DNA from: Clostridia bacterium UC5.1-1C12
GTDB lineage: Bacteria > Bacillota_I > Bacilli_A > Erysipelotrichales > Erysipelotrichaceae
Assembly (NCBI GenBank): GCA_001305055.1
Contig: BBZX01000003.1
Span: forward strand, 124,001 to 188,000
DNA: 64,000 nt
Reading direction: 5' to 3'
Shown here: piece after piece, positions 38,008 to 49,297 of the stretch
Position numbering within the stretch: the first letter of the stretch is position 1
Layout of the letters: each line of letters starts with the position of its first letter
Notes under the pieces: generated by a model
Seen by the model: only the letters and a program-made list of their open reading frames with translations
What the model was told of the DNA's origin: nothing
Databases searched by the model: none
Program-made: the position numbers and the translations under genes

Positions 38008-38374
38008 AACTGTTGATATTGAAGGATTGACCGCAGTATTGTTACAGAAATACAGCGAGTATACAGATGATAAGTGTGAAAAGGCTGCAGAGATCACAAA
38101 GCAAACAGGAAAAGAGATGGTAAAAGCCATCAAGGATGATTCACCGGTTAAAACCGGTGTTTATCGTGATGGTTGGGCAGCTGAAATTGAACAAGGCAAA
38201 GGGTTTACAAAGATCATTGGCAAAAACAAGAAAAAGCCACAACTTACTCACATTTTGCAGAACGGTCATGCCAAGACGAACGGTGGTCGTGTCCCTGGTG
38301 TTGATCATATCAGAAAAAATGAAAAAAAGTACAACGAACTACTGCTTGAAAGGGTAGAGGAAGTTTTAAAATGA
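37994..38374 (+). CDS. HK97 gp10-like tail component
   Basis: 126 residues, GTG start after TGGAGGTGACTT. AAEITKQTGKEMVKAIKDDSPVKTGVYRDGW and THILQNGHAKTNGGRVPGVDHI are diagnostic of the gp10 family. It joins the head to the tail tube. Confidence 0.85.
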   Translation: MAKNETVDIEGLTAVLLQKYSEYTDDKCEKAAEITKQTGKEMVKAIKDDSPVKTGVYRDGWAAEIEQGKGFTKIIGKNKKKPQLTHILQNGHAKTNGGRVPGVDHIRKNEKKYNELLLERVEEVLK

Positions 38375-38694
38375 AGCTAGAAGAATTAATAAAAGAGTTA
38401 AAAGCAATCGGCATTCCGGTTTCTTTTTCACACTTTAAAGAAAAGCAAACCGGTGATTATATCATCTATACGTTTAAACGTTCAGCAAGTGGCAGCGATC
38501 ATGTGAACGAATTAGAAGAATATGATTACCGCATTGAATTGTATACGGCGATCAAGAACGTTGCACTCGAAGATAAAGTCACAAGCTTTCTTGATGAACT
38601 GGGTACAGATTATGAGATTTATGAATCAGTATATATAGAGGATGAAGATGTGTTCATGACCGTCATTTCATTCTCTTTTTTAACAAGAAAATAA
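38371..38694 (+). CDS. Tail completion protein
   Basis: 107 residues overlapping the previous stop (ATGA). IPVSFSHFKEKQTGDYIIYTF and YDYRIELYTAIKN match the tail-terminator position and style. Intact. Confidence 0.65.
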   Translation: MKLEELIKELKAIGIPVSFSHFKEKQTGDYIIYTFKRSASGSDHVNELEEYDYRIELYTAIKNVALEDKVTSFLDELGTDYEIYESVYIEDEDVFMTVISFSFLTRK

Positions 38695-38704
38695 GGAGGA
38701 AAGT

Positions 38705-39259
38705 ATGACAGAAGAAAAGAAATACAACGATCCAATCGTTCTAGGCAGCGGCAGAATTTATGTAGATGTATACGATGGAATAACTGTTCCGAATGTCGCA
38801 GATATCGAAAAAGATGAAAAAGAATTAGGTAATATTTCGGGCGGTGCTACGCTGGAAGCTGCTGAAACTTTTTATACCGCTAAAGATGATTTGGACAAGA
38901 TAAGACGTAAGAAAATGACAGGTGATGAGTACACATTATCAACCGGTATCATGACAATTAATGCAGGTGTTCTCGAAAAAACATTATCAACGGTAAATGT
39001 GTCTGAAAATACAGAACGAGGTACAAAAGAATTGAAATTAGGCGGCGTCTCACATTACAAAGAACAACGATATATCTTCCTTTTTGTTAATGAGGATAAA
39101 GATGTTCGTATCATGCTTTTGGGATCAAATGAAGCCGGACTAACACTTCAATTCATGAAAGACAAAGAAACGGTGATCAACCAAAAAATCGTGGGTGAGC
39201 CTTTCCCTGACGGTCATAAAGTGATCATTGAACTGGGTGTTCCGAAAGTGGCGGCATAA
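38705..39259 (+). CDS. Major tail protein
   Basis: 184 residues after AAGGAGGAAAGT. Begins with DPIVLGSGRIYVDVYDG; contains SGGATLEAAETFYTAKDD and the tail-tube type ending KVIIELGVPKVAA. Its stop overlaps the next ATG (TAATG). Forms the tail tube. Confidence 0.8.
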   Translation: MTEEKKYNDPIVLGSGRIYVDVYDGITVPNVADIEKDEKELGNISGGATLEAAETFYTAKDDLDKIRRKKMTGDEYTLSTGIMTINAGVLEKTLSTVNVSENTERGTKELKLGGVSHYKEQRYIFLFVNEDKDVRIMLLGSNEAGLTLQFMKDKETVINQKIVGEPFPDGHKVIIELGVPKVAA

Positions 39260-39842
39260 TGAAAAGCAGTGTCGATTTTACCCAAGTCAACAAGCAAACG
39301 TATGAGATTGTTGAAAAAGGCGGTAAGAAAATAAACATCTTACCGCCAACTATTACTATGATGGCAGATATTGAATTATTAAGAAAAGAACAGCCGTTAG
39401 ACACAGTGATTGAAATCTTTGCAAAGATATTAAGTCACAATCAACAGCACATAGTGTTTGATGATAAATATGTGCGCGATAATTACAGCATTATAGATAT
39501 TAAAGCGGTCGTTAATGACTACGATCTGTTTGCTGCCGAGGTAATTAGCAACCCAAACTAGCGCCCCCGATCATGCCAAACAGCTCTGATGCGGATGATC
39601 CGGGGATTTATGCAGAGACGGTTAATTTTCATTTGGTATCAAAGTATACAGGTTTAAATTTCAAAGAAATCAGAGATTTACAGATTGATGATTTCCTTCA
39701 GTATCAGCGTGATGCTTTTATTCTGAACAAGATGCAGACGTTTGAAGGACTTCGGTATTTGAAAGATTATACTTCTTTACATAATAAAAAAACAGATAAA
39801 AAAGCATTACAAAAACTGATAGGAGGTGAAGTTGATGGCTAA
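39259..39842 (+). CDS. Tail assembly chaperones G and G-T via -1 frameshift
   Basis: G is 100 residues (39,259-39,561). A -1 slip at CCCAAAC, directly before the stop, gives a G-T protein continuing to 39,842 (ETVNFHLVSKYTGLNFKEIRDLQIDDF). The T frame's own ATG (39,573) has no good ribosome site. These chaperones coat the tape measure protein. Confidence 0.8.
39552..39558 (+). promoter_or_regulatory. Programmed -1 frameshift site CCCAAAC
   Basis: Zero-frame codons CCA AAC then TAG, preceded by C, give an exact X XXY YYZ heptamer adjacent to the stop. A GC-rich tract (GCGCCCCCGATC) follows. Unlike the other breaks in the window it needs no base change. Confidence 0.75.
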
Positions 39843-42710
39843 GAAATTAGAAGGACTGACCGTACAGCTAGGACTTGATACGACACCGATCACATCGGCA
39901 TTATCAGGCTTAACAAAGATTTCAATAACAGCCAAAAAGAACTTAGAGAGGTCAACCGGTTATTAAAGTTTGATCCTGCCAATACCACCTTACTAGCTCA
40001 GAAGCAGGAGTTATTAGCCGACTCAATCAATACTTGCAGCGATAAATTAAAAGTATTAAAAGAAGCTGAATCACAGGTACAAGAGCAATTTGAACGTGGC
40101 GACATCAAAGAAGAAAAGTATCGCGAATTTCAGCGCGAAGTTATAGCTACTGAAAACACATTAAAGTCACTGAAAAGTCAAGTAGATATAACGAACAAAA
40201 CACTGGCAGATATGGGTTCAGCGGCAAAAGCAGCCGGTGAAAAAATGAACGCTGCCGGCGATAAGCTGCTGCCTCTTTCGGCTGCCTTAACGGGTGTAGC
40301 CACTGCCGCAGTGGCAGCAATGAATAATGTCGATGATGGTATCGACCGAATCGCAACAGCAACTGGCGCGACTGGCGACAAGTTGAAAGCAATGACAGAC
40401 ATTTATTATGATGTTGTTACTAAAATGCCGGTTGAGTTTGAGACTGCGGGCGCCGCCATCGGTGAGATCAATACACGCTTTGGATACTTAGGAGATCAAC
40501 TTGCCGATTGCACCGAGGACTTTTTGAAGTTTGCGAAAGTTAATAAGATGGATGCCACAGAATCAGTGCGTTTGGTGTCGCGAGCGATGGGCGATGCTGG
40601 TATTGACGCATCGGAATACAAGCGTGTACTTGATTTAATGACAAAGGCTGCTCAGGATAGCGGCATCAGCGTTAGTAAGCTTGCTGAAAGTGTCACAACG
40701 TTTGGTGCGCCAATGCGTGCGCTCGGCTTTGATATGGATGAATCCATCGCTTTGTTTGCATCATGGGAAAAAGCCGGCGTAAATGCAGATACGGCGTTCT
40801 CAGGATTAAAAAAATCAATCAGCACATGGGCATCCGAAGGCAAGGATGCAAGAGAAGAATTTAAGAAAACACTTGACGAGATCAAAGCTACACCGGATAT
40901 CGCAGAAGCGACTACAAAAGCGATCGAAGTGTTTGGTACAAAAGCAGGACCCGATCTTGCCGATGCAATCAAGGGTGGCCGTTTTGAATATGAGGAATTT
41001 TTAACTACATTGCAAGGCTCAACCAATGTGATAGACAGTACATATGGCGCTATTGTGGATGATGTAGATGCTACGCAGGTAGCAATACAAACAGCACAAG
41101 TAGCCTACATGACATCGGCGAAACGATCATGGTTACTGTCGGGCCAATACTTAAAGACTTATCAGATGGATTAAGAGATGTGACACAACACTTCAATGCT
41201 CTTGACAATGGCACTAAAAAAGCCATTATCACAGCCGGTGGTATGGCGATTGCTGCGGGTCCTGTATTAAAGGCTACTGGCGGTATTACTACTGGAATCG
41301 GCAATATCATGACCGGGTTATCAAAATTAAAGCCGCTGATTAAAAGCACAGAAGCAGTATCGACAGCAGCCGGTGTCGCGAGTGCTTCTGCCGCTGCCTT
41401 ACCGATGGCTCCGTTATTGGCAACGGTTGGCGCGATCGCTGCGGTCACGGCCGGTATCGGCTTACTGATCATCGCTGTACAAGACCAAAAGTCTGAAGAG
41501 CGCGAGCTGATCGATACGGTAAATGAAGAAGCTGAAGCGTGGCAAAATCTGAAAGAAACACAGGAGCAGCGAATCGAAAAAGGTATGGAAGAATTATCTT
41601 ATACTGAAACGATGATCGCAAAGCTTGAAGAAATGACAGACAGTGAAGGTAACTTGACTGGCAGTCGTGAACAGGCATTATTTTACATAGAAGAGATCAA
41701 TAAAGTAATGCCGGATGCAATCAAACTCAACGAGGATAACACTATATCCATCAATGAGGGGAAACAGGCACTTGATGAGCTGATTAAATCAAAGCAAGCT
41801 CAAATCTATTTGGAAGCAATGGAACCTGCATACAAAGAAGCTATTGTAAATTATCAAAAAAAGATCATTGAACAAGGCAAATTGTCGGCACAGGTGAATG
41901 AACTTGAAGCCGAGACATTGCGATTGAAAGCGCAAGCCGAAGAAGATGGCACAGAAAAGAGTGCTATTGCTTACGGTAACAAAATGGGCCTTTTAGCTGA
42001 GATGAAAAGCGCCCTCGAAGAAAATACGACTACGACCGTTGATATGTATAAAACGATCCAAGATTATGAGGGTATGACAGTAGCTATCCAATCGGGCAAT
42101 TACGATGAATTAACTAAGCTAATGGATGATTACAATCAAGCACAGCTGCACGGTGCGGAACTTGCCAATCAGAACGCTTTAGAGCAAGCTGAGACACGTT
42201 ATAACGATGCGGTGGCAGCTTATGAAGGCTGGTTTCACTTGCCGAAGAAAAAGGCATGGAAATAACCGATGCGGAAATTGATGCAGCTAAAAAGGCGGTA
42301 GATGATGCTCAGAGTGAGTTAAACACAATCGGCAATAACATGATGACAGGCATCGCGACCGGAGTAGCTGCCGGAACAACTTTTGCGGTCGGTGCTGTGT
42401 CAACAGTCATGAATCGTATGATCGAGGAAGCGCGTAGAAAGGCAGCCGAAGTGGACGCGGCGATGAATGGCAACGAATATGACGGAAGCCATCGAAATGG
42501 ACTGAATTATGTGCCTTTTGACGGATACCGCGCTATTTTGCATGAGGGTGAAAAGTGTTGACAAAAAGTGAAGCAAATGCGGAGAGAAGCGGTGACAGCA
42601 AGACAGAAATTAAGGTCACACAAAACATATATACAAAATCCGTAAACGCATCGGCGCAGCAGCGCGAAGCTGCTAGAGCTTATAAAAAGATGGCGCTGGA
42701 GGTGAATTAG
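39835..42710 (+). CDS. Tape measure protein (four frameshifts)
   Basis: About 957 residues when five frames are joined; breaks near 39,918, 41,128, 42,237 and 42,558, each one missing base. ATG 39835 follows AGGAGGTGAAGTT. Starts with LTVQLGLDTTPITSALSGL, the usual TP901 tape measure start; a phage-minor-tail domain (GATGDKLKAMTDIYYDVVTKMPVEFE) follows, then an Ala/Gly-rich hydrophobic region near 41.2-41.5 kb and coiled coils to 42.2 kb. Determines tail length. Confidence 0.85.
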
Positions 42711-42713
42711 TTA

Positions 42714-43550
42714 GTGCTATACGATGAAAAATTGATTTATACGAACGAACAAGGAGCAAGCGTTGAAATGTCATGGTTTGCGCTGCTGAATGTGATTAAT
42801 TATGACGACAGTTTACCAGTAAACTACTACACAAATAAAAACGCTGGGCAGGATGGCGAAACGCTATCCTCTCAGTCCTTTGATGTACGTAGTTTAACGA
42901 TTGATTGTGTTTATCAGGTACAAGATGATATAGGCGTGTATGAGCGTAATTTAAAGCGTGTCTTTAACCCAAGATTAAAGGGTACGTTGAAGCATATCGG
43001 TAAAGATTTTGAAAGAGAGATCAGTGTTAAACTAAACGAGATACCGACTATTAAACACTCAGACGGAAAGGGTACATTGATGCTTGATTTTGTGGCTCAT
43101 GCTCCTTTTTGGCAAGATGTGCCGCGCACTGAATATCTTGCGTTTGTTGAAGCTGCTTTGTCTTTTCCGCTAACGTTTATCGGCGGTATGAGTTTTGGCA
43201 TTCGCAGAAATTCGCTGGTAAGTAATATTGATAATGTTGGCGACGTTGACTGTGGTTTTAAAGTAACCTTTAAGGCAAGCGGCGGTACCGTCAGCAACCC
43301 TTATATCAAAAAAGACAATAAGTATATACGTCTAAATTATGAGATGCAGAAAGGTGATTTAATCACTGTAGATATGCTTGGACAATCACCGGTTATCTAC
43401 CTCAATGAGGTCAAGGACAGCACGATCTTAAAACGAAAGGAAACAGAATTTTTCAATCTTGATGTAGGACAGAATGAAGTTGAATATAACGCAGAAAGGA
43501 ATGTCACAAACCTAGATGTAATCGTGACATACAGGCCGCAGTATTTATGA
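42714..43550 (+). CDS. Distal tail protein (Dit)
   Basis: 278 residues, GTG start with GGAGGTGAATTAGTTA. LIYTNEQGASVEMS, LTIDCVYQVQDDIGVYERNLKRVFNPRLKGTL and CGFKVTFKASGGTVSNPYI fit the phage tail family. Intact, a useful reference for the broken counterpart in prophage A. Overlaps the next gene (ATGA). Confidence 0.82.
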   Translation: MLYDEKLIYTNEQGASVEMSWFALLNVINYDDSLPVNYYTNKNAGQDGETLSSQSFDVRSLTIDCVYQVQDDIGVYERNLKRVFNPRLKGTLKHIGKDFEREISVKLNEIPTIKHSDGKGTLMLDFVAHAPFWQDVPRTEYLAFVEAALSFPLTFIGGMSFGIRRNSLVSNIDNVGDVDCGFKVTFKASGGTVSNPYIKKDNKYIRLNYEMQKGDLITVDMLGQSPVIYLNEVKDSTILKRKETEFFNLDVGQNEVEYNAERNVTNLDVIVTYRPQYL

Positions 43551-44534
43551 TGTATCTATATAGAGATTTTAAGCTTATCGAGATCATAGCAGCTTATGTA
43601 TCTTTGGAATATACATTAAAACACCGTGGGGCTGGTACATTTACGTTAACACTTAATGATGGTGAGTCTGCAAAGTCTTTTTATCAAAATGATGTTTTGA
43701 TGATTGATGATGATGCTTTCGTGGTCGAAAATATCCATGTGTTCTCTGATAATGGAATCAACACATATGAAATATCCGGATTGCATATCAACTCATTATT
43801 GAGCAGGCGGGTGATTAGTTCGTTTACCTTCAGCGCAGATCAAAGCTAATGAAAATCAGATCGAAAAACTGCTGAACGAAAATTTTATAAATCCAGCTGA
43901 TGAAAGCAGAAAAATAGAGGGATTTGCATTTAGCTCGCAAGGCATAGAAAACACACCGACAGTCAATTACACCTTAAAAAACATGGAAGTGTCAGAGGCG
44001 GCCAATACTGCTTTAGCACGTGCTGATTTAGGTTATACAATTGATTATCTACCCGAAGAGCATCAATATAGTTTTAGGCTGATACAGGGGCGTGATAAAA
44101 CGGCTGATGTTATTTTCTCTGACCGCAATAATAACATCGCAAATAAAGATGTTTATCAACAGCAGCAGGATTACAAAAACGTAGGCTACTTAAATAATGA
44201 CGGAAAGCTGACAAGCAAAGGAACTGCCGGCGGAATCAATCGTCGAGAGTTTATCGTCGAGGGATCAGACGAAACCGCGCTTGATGAGCAGCTTGCAGAA
44301 AGCAAGGCACTCGTTAGCGCAGAGTTTGAGGTTATCGATAACGAATTGTATCAATACGGCAGAGATTATAAACTCGGTGATGTCGTGACTTTTGAGGACT
44401 ATGAAAGTAACTTAACAGCACAGCGACCTTTGTTAGAGGTTGTTTTTTATTGTACTGATACAGTCACAAGGACCACTACATTTGGCGATACAATACCAAC
44501 GATATTCGATAAATTAGCAAAGAAAGGAAGGTGA
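43547..44534 (+). CDS. Tail-associated Gp37/endopeptidase-like protein (frameshifted)
   Basis: About 329 residues. Frame 1: DFKLIEIIAAYVSLEYTLKHRGAGTFTLTL, then ISGLHINSLLSRR. One extra base near 43,846 leads to NENQIEKLLNENFINPADESRKIEGFAF and the ending YQYGRDYKLGDVVTFEDYE. Same family as 14,327 in prophage A. Sits under Dit at the tail tip. Confidence 0.75.
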
Positions 44535-44538
44535 TGGG

Positions 44539-45485
44539 ATGGAAAAATATTTTCCGTTTGACGGGCAATTGGTCGATGGTAAATCAGATAGAGTTTACTA
44601 TGCAAATGACTTTACCAACTATTTTAAACCATTTTTCCGCAATGGCATATTTGCAAGTCAGGGCGATGGATTGATGGTGCTATCGCTTGACGACAACATG
44701 TTTATATCGTTAATGGACGGGCGCTCGATCATTGAGGGACATGGCTACCAAAATGACAATAAAGACGGCGTAAAGAAAATGCGTATCGCTAACTCGGATA
44801 TAGCACAAGACCGCATCGATATAGTGGTAAATCGCTTAAATAGGGTTGACCGTATGATTACTACGATAGTCATTAAAGGTGAGCTGTCAGATGCGCCGGT
44901 ACCGCCTGCTATCGTGCGTAATGATGATTACTATGACTTAAAGCTCGCCGAGGTCTATGTGCGCAGTGGCGTAGATAAGATACAGCAAGCGGATATCACC
45001 GATTTAGAGGCGACGAAGAAGCTTGCGGATGGGTAACGGGTTTGATTGATAGTATCAATGCTACTGCGTTTTTTAAGCAGTATCAAATCGCTTACGATGC
45101 GTTTGTTAAAGAAACTTACGCTAAGGCGGAGGATCTGTTTGACCTGATACGTAACCTTTTGGACACGGATCAAGCTGCTTATTTACTAGGACTAATTAAC
45201 CAGTTAAAAATGTATCCGAAAGTAGAACCATATGTATTAAAAGCTAATCAATGGCAGGAAACTGCTGACGGTTTGACTTACACTATCACGGATAATCGAT
45301 ATACATATCTTGGCTCATACTGGGAGCTAATCGCCGAGCCGGATATGGATAAAGCGGAACAAAAACTGCTCACTAATGCAAGAATTGCGTCGATTGATGA
45401 TAAGCAAGACGGCAAACTGATTATCCATGCTGTGGGTGTTAAGCCTACTGATGATATACATATCAGCATAAAGATTGAGAGGTGA
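44539..45485 (+). CDS. Baseplate/tail-tip structural protein (frameshifted)
   Basis: About 315 residues. N-terminal part YFPFDGQLVDGKSDRVYYANDF through GHGYQN and ADITDLEA; one missing base near 45,030 restores CGWVTGLIDSI, which matches the intact prophage A homologue (CGWVTGLIDQV). C-terminal beta domain YTITDNRYTYLGSYWELIA. BppU-like role inferred. Confidence 0.68.
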
Positions 45486-45489
45486 TAAG

Positions 45490-46860
45490 ATGCCGGTAGG
45501 AAGTAAAAATATATTAGATTTTGAATCAACAGGTTATCCGGGTGACATTATTTTAAATTATGATGATGACTTGACGACAGAAAATTCAGGAATTATAAAA
45601 TTGGATGGCAGCGCGTATATGCGAAAAGATTACAAACAAGTAGAAAAATTTTTTGGCAGCGCCGATGTCACTCCATATCTACACGCCGTAGAAGTATGCA
45701 ACCGCAGTACAACAGCCGATGTTTATTCCGAGTGGCTAGCTGATAAATATGAGGATACAATCGCAATAGCATATTTAAAAAGAGCGGCAAGTTCCTACTC
45801 TTCCACATATACGCAAGTATGGTTATCATTAGATAGTGGTAAAACATTTAAAACTATACAAAGCGAAACTTCGTCGTCAATATTTGGCGATGCATCAGGC
45901 TATGCCCGTAGAATGATTAGGTGGAAAAATAAGACCGTTATAGCATACAGGAACAAAGAAGGGACCGGCAATACATATCTAGTATATTACGTTGATGGAG
46001 TGACAAATAATAAATCTATCACTTTTTCGGCAAGTCAATACAAAGAAGCTAGTATCGATTTATATTTGTTTGATAAATTCTTATTCTTGCGGCATGCAGA
46101 TTATAACGATGAAACAAAATATCATTTTGTTTATGTCAATTTAGACGAAGATACGCTAACACGTAAGGAGCTAGATGTGGGAGATTGTGATATTTCGCAA
46201 GAAAGGAATATAGCTGTATTAAGAAATATCGGCCAATTGATAGTAGGCGATATAAAAAAAGGCAAATTGAGGGTGTATGAAAAAGATTTGACATATAAAG
46301 AATATGATTTTACTCTGCCGAAGTATAGTGATGGAACTGCAGTTACTGTATATACAAATAGAATGGCCTATGTTAATGGTGAGTATGTTGCAACAAAAGG
46401 GTATGGCACGTCAGACAAAGATGTAGCAAGGACAAAAGATTTCTTGAATTGGGAAGTTTTAAGCGTGGCTGGTCAAACACGCTGCACAAGATACCTCACC
46501 GAATATAGTGGTGATGTGTTTTTTTATGATACTAGTGCGAGCAAACCGTATTCGATTAGTTGTATGTCGTCGGCAGATTATAAATCTGCTGGCAAATATA
46601 GCACACCATCTGGACTTGTAGGCGCAAAAGGCTCACCGGTGTGCATGTTAGGAGACGTTGAACGAGATGAAAGCGGCACTTATATCAATTGGCTGTATAC
46701 AAATATTGTTGATACGATAACAAACATGTATATATATAAGGTTTATTTTAGAGCGCCGTCCGAATGGTTTATGACCCCAAGCATGTCGACGCTTTCTGCA
46801 ACTACATTTGGATCCGGAACAATAAAAAAGACCATACATCAGAACGGAGTAAATTTATGA
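45490..46860 (+). CDS. Tail-fibre-like, sialidase/beta-propeller-type protein
   Basis: 456 residues, intact; ATG 45490 with GAGGTGATAAG. Repeated propeller-like motifs (QVWLSLDSGKTF, an Asp-box-like S.D.GKTF, and TKDFLNWEVLSVAG) suggest a sialidase-type beta-propeller used to bind cell-surface glycans. No catalytic residues can be asserted. First of two tandem large fibre-like genes; overlaps the next small gene. Confidence 0.6.
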   Translation: MPVGSKNILDFESTGYPGDIILNYDDDLTTENSGIIKLDGSAYMRKDYKQVEKFFGSADVTPYLHAVEVCNRSTTADVYSEWLADKYEDTIAIAYLKRAASSYSSTYTQVWLSLDSGKTFKTIQSETSSSIFGDASGYARRMIRWKNKTVIAYRNKEGTGNTYLVYYVDGVTNNKSITFSASQYKEASIDLYLFDKFLFLRHADYNDETKYHFVYVNLDEDTLTRKELDVGDCDISQERNIAVLRNIGQLIVGDIKKGKLRVYEKDLTYKEYDFTLPKYSDGTAVTVYTNRMAYVNGEYVATKGYGTSDKDVARTKDFLNWEVLSVAGQTRCTRYLTEYSGDVFFYDTSASKPYSISCMSSADYKSAGKYSTPSGLVGAKGSPVCMLGDVERDESGTYINWLYTNIVDTITNMYIYKVYFRAPSEWFMTPSMSTLSATTFGSGTIKKTIHQNGVNL

Positions 46861-47129
46861 TATACGTAACAAAAAGAAACAACATTGCTGTATTTACTGC
46901 CTATGAGCCGGACACGCCATTTTTTGCAATTGACGCATTGCCAAACTGCCCCTATCAAAATGACAATGAACATAAAGTAATATGGCGGTGCGACATCGAA
47001 AATCAAAAAGTGTGGTACGAAATTGAATACATTGAGCAGCCAACGCAATTAGACAGAATCGAAGAAATGTTAATCGAAACCAATTTGGAAGTGCAGTATC
47101 TTTCAGCATTAAAAGAGCTGGGAATATGA
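46857..47129 (+). CDS. Small fibre-associated protein
   Basis: 90 residues from ATG 46857, overlapping the fibre gene stop. Contains CDIENQKVWYEIEYIEQP and ends LEVQYLSALKELGI, matching 1,249-1,585 of prophage A and, in its last 20 residues, the protein at 48,726. Each follows a large fibre gene, so it likely assists or attaches that fibre. Confidence 0.62.
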   Translation: MIYVTKRNNIAVFTAYEPDTPFFAIDALPNCPYQNDNEHKVIWRCDIENQKVWYEIEYIEQPTQLDRIEEMLIETNLEVQYLSALKELGI

Positions 47130-47151
47130 GAAAAGGAGGTATTATCACAGT

Positions 47152-48713
47152 ATGATTAAAAATAGTTTAAATATTCGGGGGGGTATATCTGCTAATAATT
47201 TAGTTAGTGATTTTATTTCCCCGTGGTATCTGTTAGCACATGCCGGCAATCCGCGGCCATTTAAAGATTTGGGAAATGAAACGTTGTTGAGCCCTATCAC
47301 AGCGGTTTGTATACCTATGCCTATACAAAAAATTATCTTGTATTTTTACAGCAAGCGAGTGACGAGGTATATATTTACATCGAAATATATAAACTCGGAA
47401 CGTGGGAAACCGTATTAAAAAGGACACTTTTTTCAGAATACTCAAATAAATCAGTATTAGGTGGCAATATTGCTTTAAAAATGACATATAACGATGATGT
47501 TTATTTGATTGCTGATGGCTTTTCGTCAATTTTAAACATAAAAGTGGATGAGACACAAGCAAGTAAATACGTCTTTAATCTTATTGCGCTGCCAAGAAAA
47601 ATGACAGATTATGTATCTGTCTGCACACTCGGTGATACTGCATACATGTTTGGATTTAGGACAGATAGCGGTACATCATCAAGTGCCAACACTACATACA
47701 CAAGTATCATTAAATTTGATGCAGCAACTAAAGCAATTACTGTATTAGGCGTAAGCACTGCAGACATGGGTTTTAATGCAGGCGGTCAAAATTCCAGTAA
47801 CACACAATTATCAGCCGGAGTATATGGCTGCTTCCCATATAGAGACAGCGAGATCATGATTTTTGGCAAACACGCAGATAATGATTTAAAAACAGTGCGT
47901 ATGGTCTTGTATAATACCCTAACGGGTGAGTATAAAAACGTTACTGATGATCTCGATTTTGTATATCTCAAGAAATTAAGTATTTTTAGTACCTTGTTTA
48001 GCAATTCTACAAGTTCAATAAAAAGTGCAAGAAAAAGTGTAGCCTCTGACGGTTTAGTTAAATACGAAACTTCTAACGCCATAATCGCACCAACAGGGGG
48101 TGGCAATTCCAACAATGCTCGATGGTATTTGGATAATAAAAATTCGGCGTATATCTATTTGAGGGAAAATATTATTATCGATACAAAAGAAAAGAAATTG
48201 TATAGTACATGGGTTCCGGAACTTACATCGGCATCTATATATAACAGCGGTTCTTATAGCGGCGGCAGATCGGGTATGAATTATAGTTGGCTAGGCGCAA
48301 ACAGCACATTTCAGCAAGTTCCCGCAGGAGTCAGTATAACTGGCATTGATATACAGCGTGCGCTCGTATATGACTTAAATCGTAAATCAATCAAAGCTTT
48401 TTCGATGGATACGACCGATACAAGGTTGAGGGCAGTCGGTGCGATGATGATAGATTTTGTAGTGGTTGTAAAAAAGGGAGTTCAGGTTAAACCATTTTCC
48501 GAGATACCGTCACCAATGCAAGTGCGATTTATCAGACCTTCTAATTTATCTATTATCGATTACGAACCGGACGCAGAAGGCTATTATGACGTGCAGGAAG
48601 AATGTTATTTATATATGGCAATCGAAAATGATCGCGTACAAAAGGCATCCTCAATGCCGCTTGACGGCTATCCGTACATCAATGAGCAGCCATTTAAGAT
48701 TTTGGTTAGATAG
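47152..48713 (+). CDS. Second tail-fibre-like beta-propeller protein (frameshifted)
   Basis: About 520 residues; ATG 47152 after AAAAGGAGG. One missing base near 47,300 joins ISPWYLLAHAGNPRPFKDLG to YTYAYTKNYLVFLQQASDEVYIY. Repeated beta motifs (LGDTAYMFGFRTDSG, REIMIFG-like blades) suggest a propeller similar to the previous fibre, though not a direct copy. The C-terminus (FRFIRPSN-like strand, EECYLYMAIENDRVQKAS) may bind the next small protein. Confidence 0.6.
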
Positions 48714-48725
48714 GAGGTGCAAGAC

Positions 48726-49100
48726 ATGTTAAACAAATTAGATGGTTATGATGTAACAGCAGCTGAACTGCAAGAATATCTTGCTGGATTGACAGGGCCG
48801 GCATTTGATGTAGAGGTACTAAAAAAAGGAAATATCTATGAAGTGTACTGCAACGGTACACTTTTATATTACTCAGAAATTGAAATCAAAGCTGATGAAG
48901 AACAGGAACGGCTTGAAGATTGCTGGCAGATTGAGCAAGCGCAGATCCATTTTACTGACAGAAAGATTATGCCGGTGCCTGAGCCTGAACCATTGCCAGT
49001 ATTAACGGATAGGGAATTAATGCAGCAGATATTAGACATACAAATCGAGCAAGCGCTAAACATTGAATATATGGCTTGTTTGAAAGAATTAGGAATTTAA
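48726..49100 (+). CDS. Fibre-associated acidic protein
   Basis: 124 residues; ATG 48726 is 9 nt from TAGGAGGTG, while the GTG 48717 overlaps that site. Central strands VEVLKKGNIYEVYCNGTLLYYSEI and a helical tail ending IEYMACLKELGI, shared with 46,857. Presumed fibre chaperone or linker. Confidence 0.55.
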   Translation: MLNKLDGYDVTAAELQEYLAGLTGPAFDVEVLKKGNIYEVYCNGTLLYYSEIEIKADEEQERLEDCWQIEQAQIHFTDRKIMPVPEPEPLPVLTDRELMQQILDIQIEQALNIEYMACLKELGI

Positions 49101-49116
49101 AGAAAGGAGCTTAACT

Positions 49117-49293
49117 ATGGCTACAACCACAATTACTTATCAAAGGCTAGAAGATTATATTAACAATCAAAAACGAGCCGGAATGATGAACGAAACGGCA
49201 AGGGAAATACTAAAAATCAAACTAGATGTATTTCTTTTGGCAAATCGCATCAGTGAAAGTCAGTACAGTGTACTTATGAAGTTAATGGAGTAA
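49117..49293 (+). CDS. XkdX-like small phage protein
   Basis: 58 residues with AAAGGAGCTTAACT before ATG. YQRLEDYINNQKRAGMMNETAREILKIKLDVFLLANRISESQYSVLMKLM is helical with the RISESQY ending common in XkdX-type proteins between fibres and holin. Below typical ORF cut-offs. Confidence 0.55.
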   Translation: MATTTITYQRLEDYINNQKRAGMMNETAREILKIKLDVFLLANRISESQYSVLMKLME

Positions 49294-49297
49294 GCAG

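Noticed and set aside
41071..41472. 133-codon minus-strand ORF within tape measure gene
   Set aside because: Antisense shadow of an Ala/Gly-rich coding region; no ribosome site.
45490..49100. Diversity-generating retroelement acting on the fibre genes
   Set aside because: No reverse transcriptase and no template/variable repeat pair was seen; the fibre genes resemble each other in style only.
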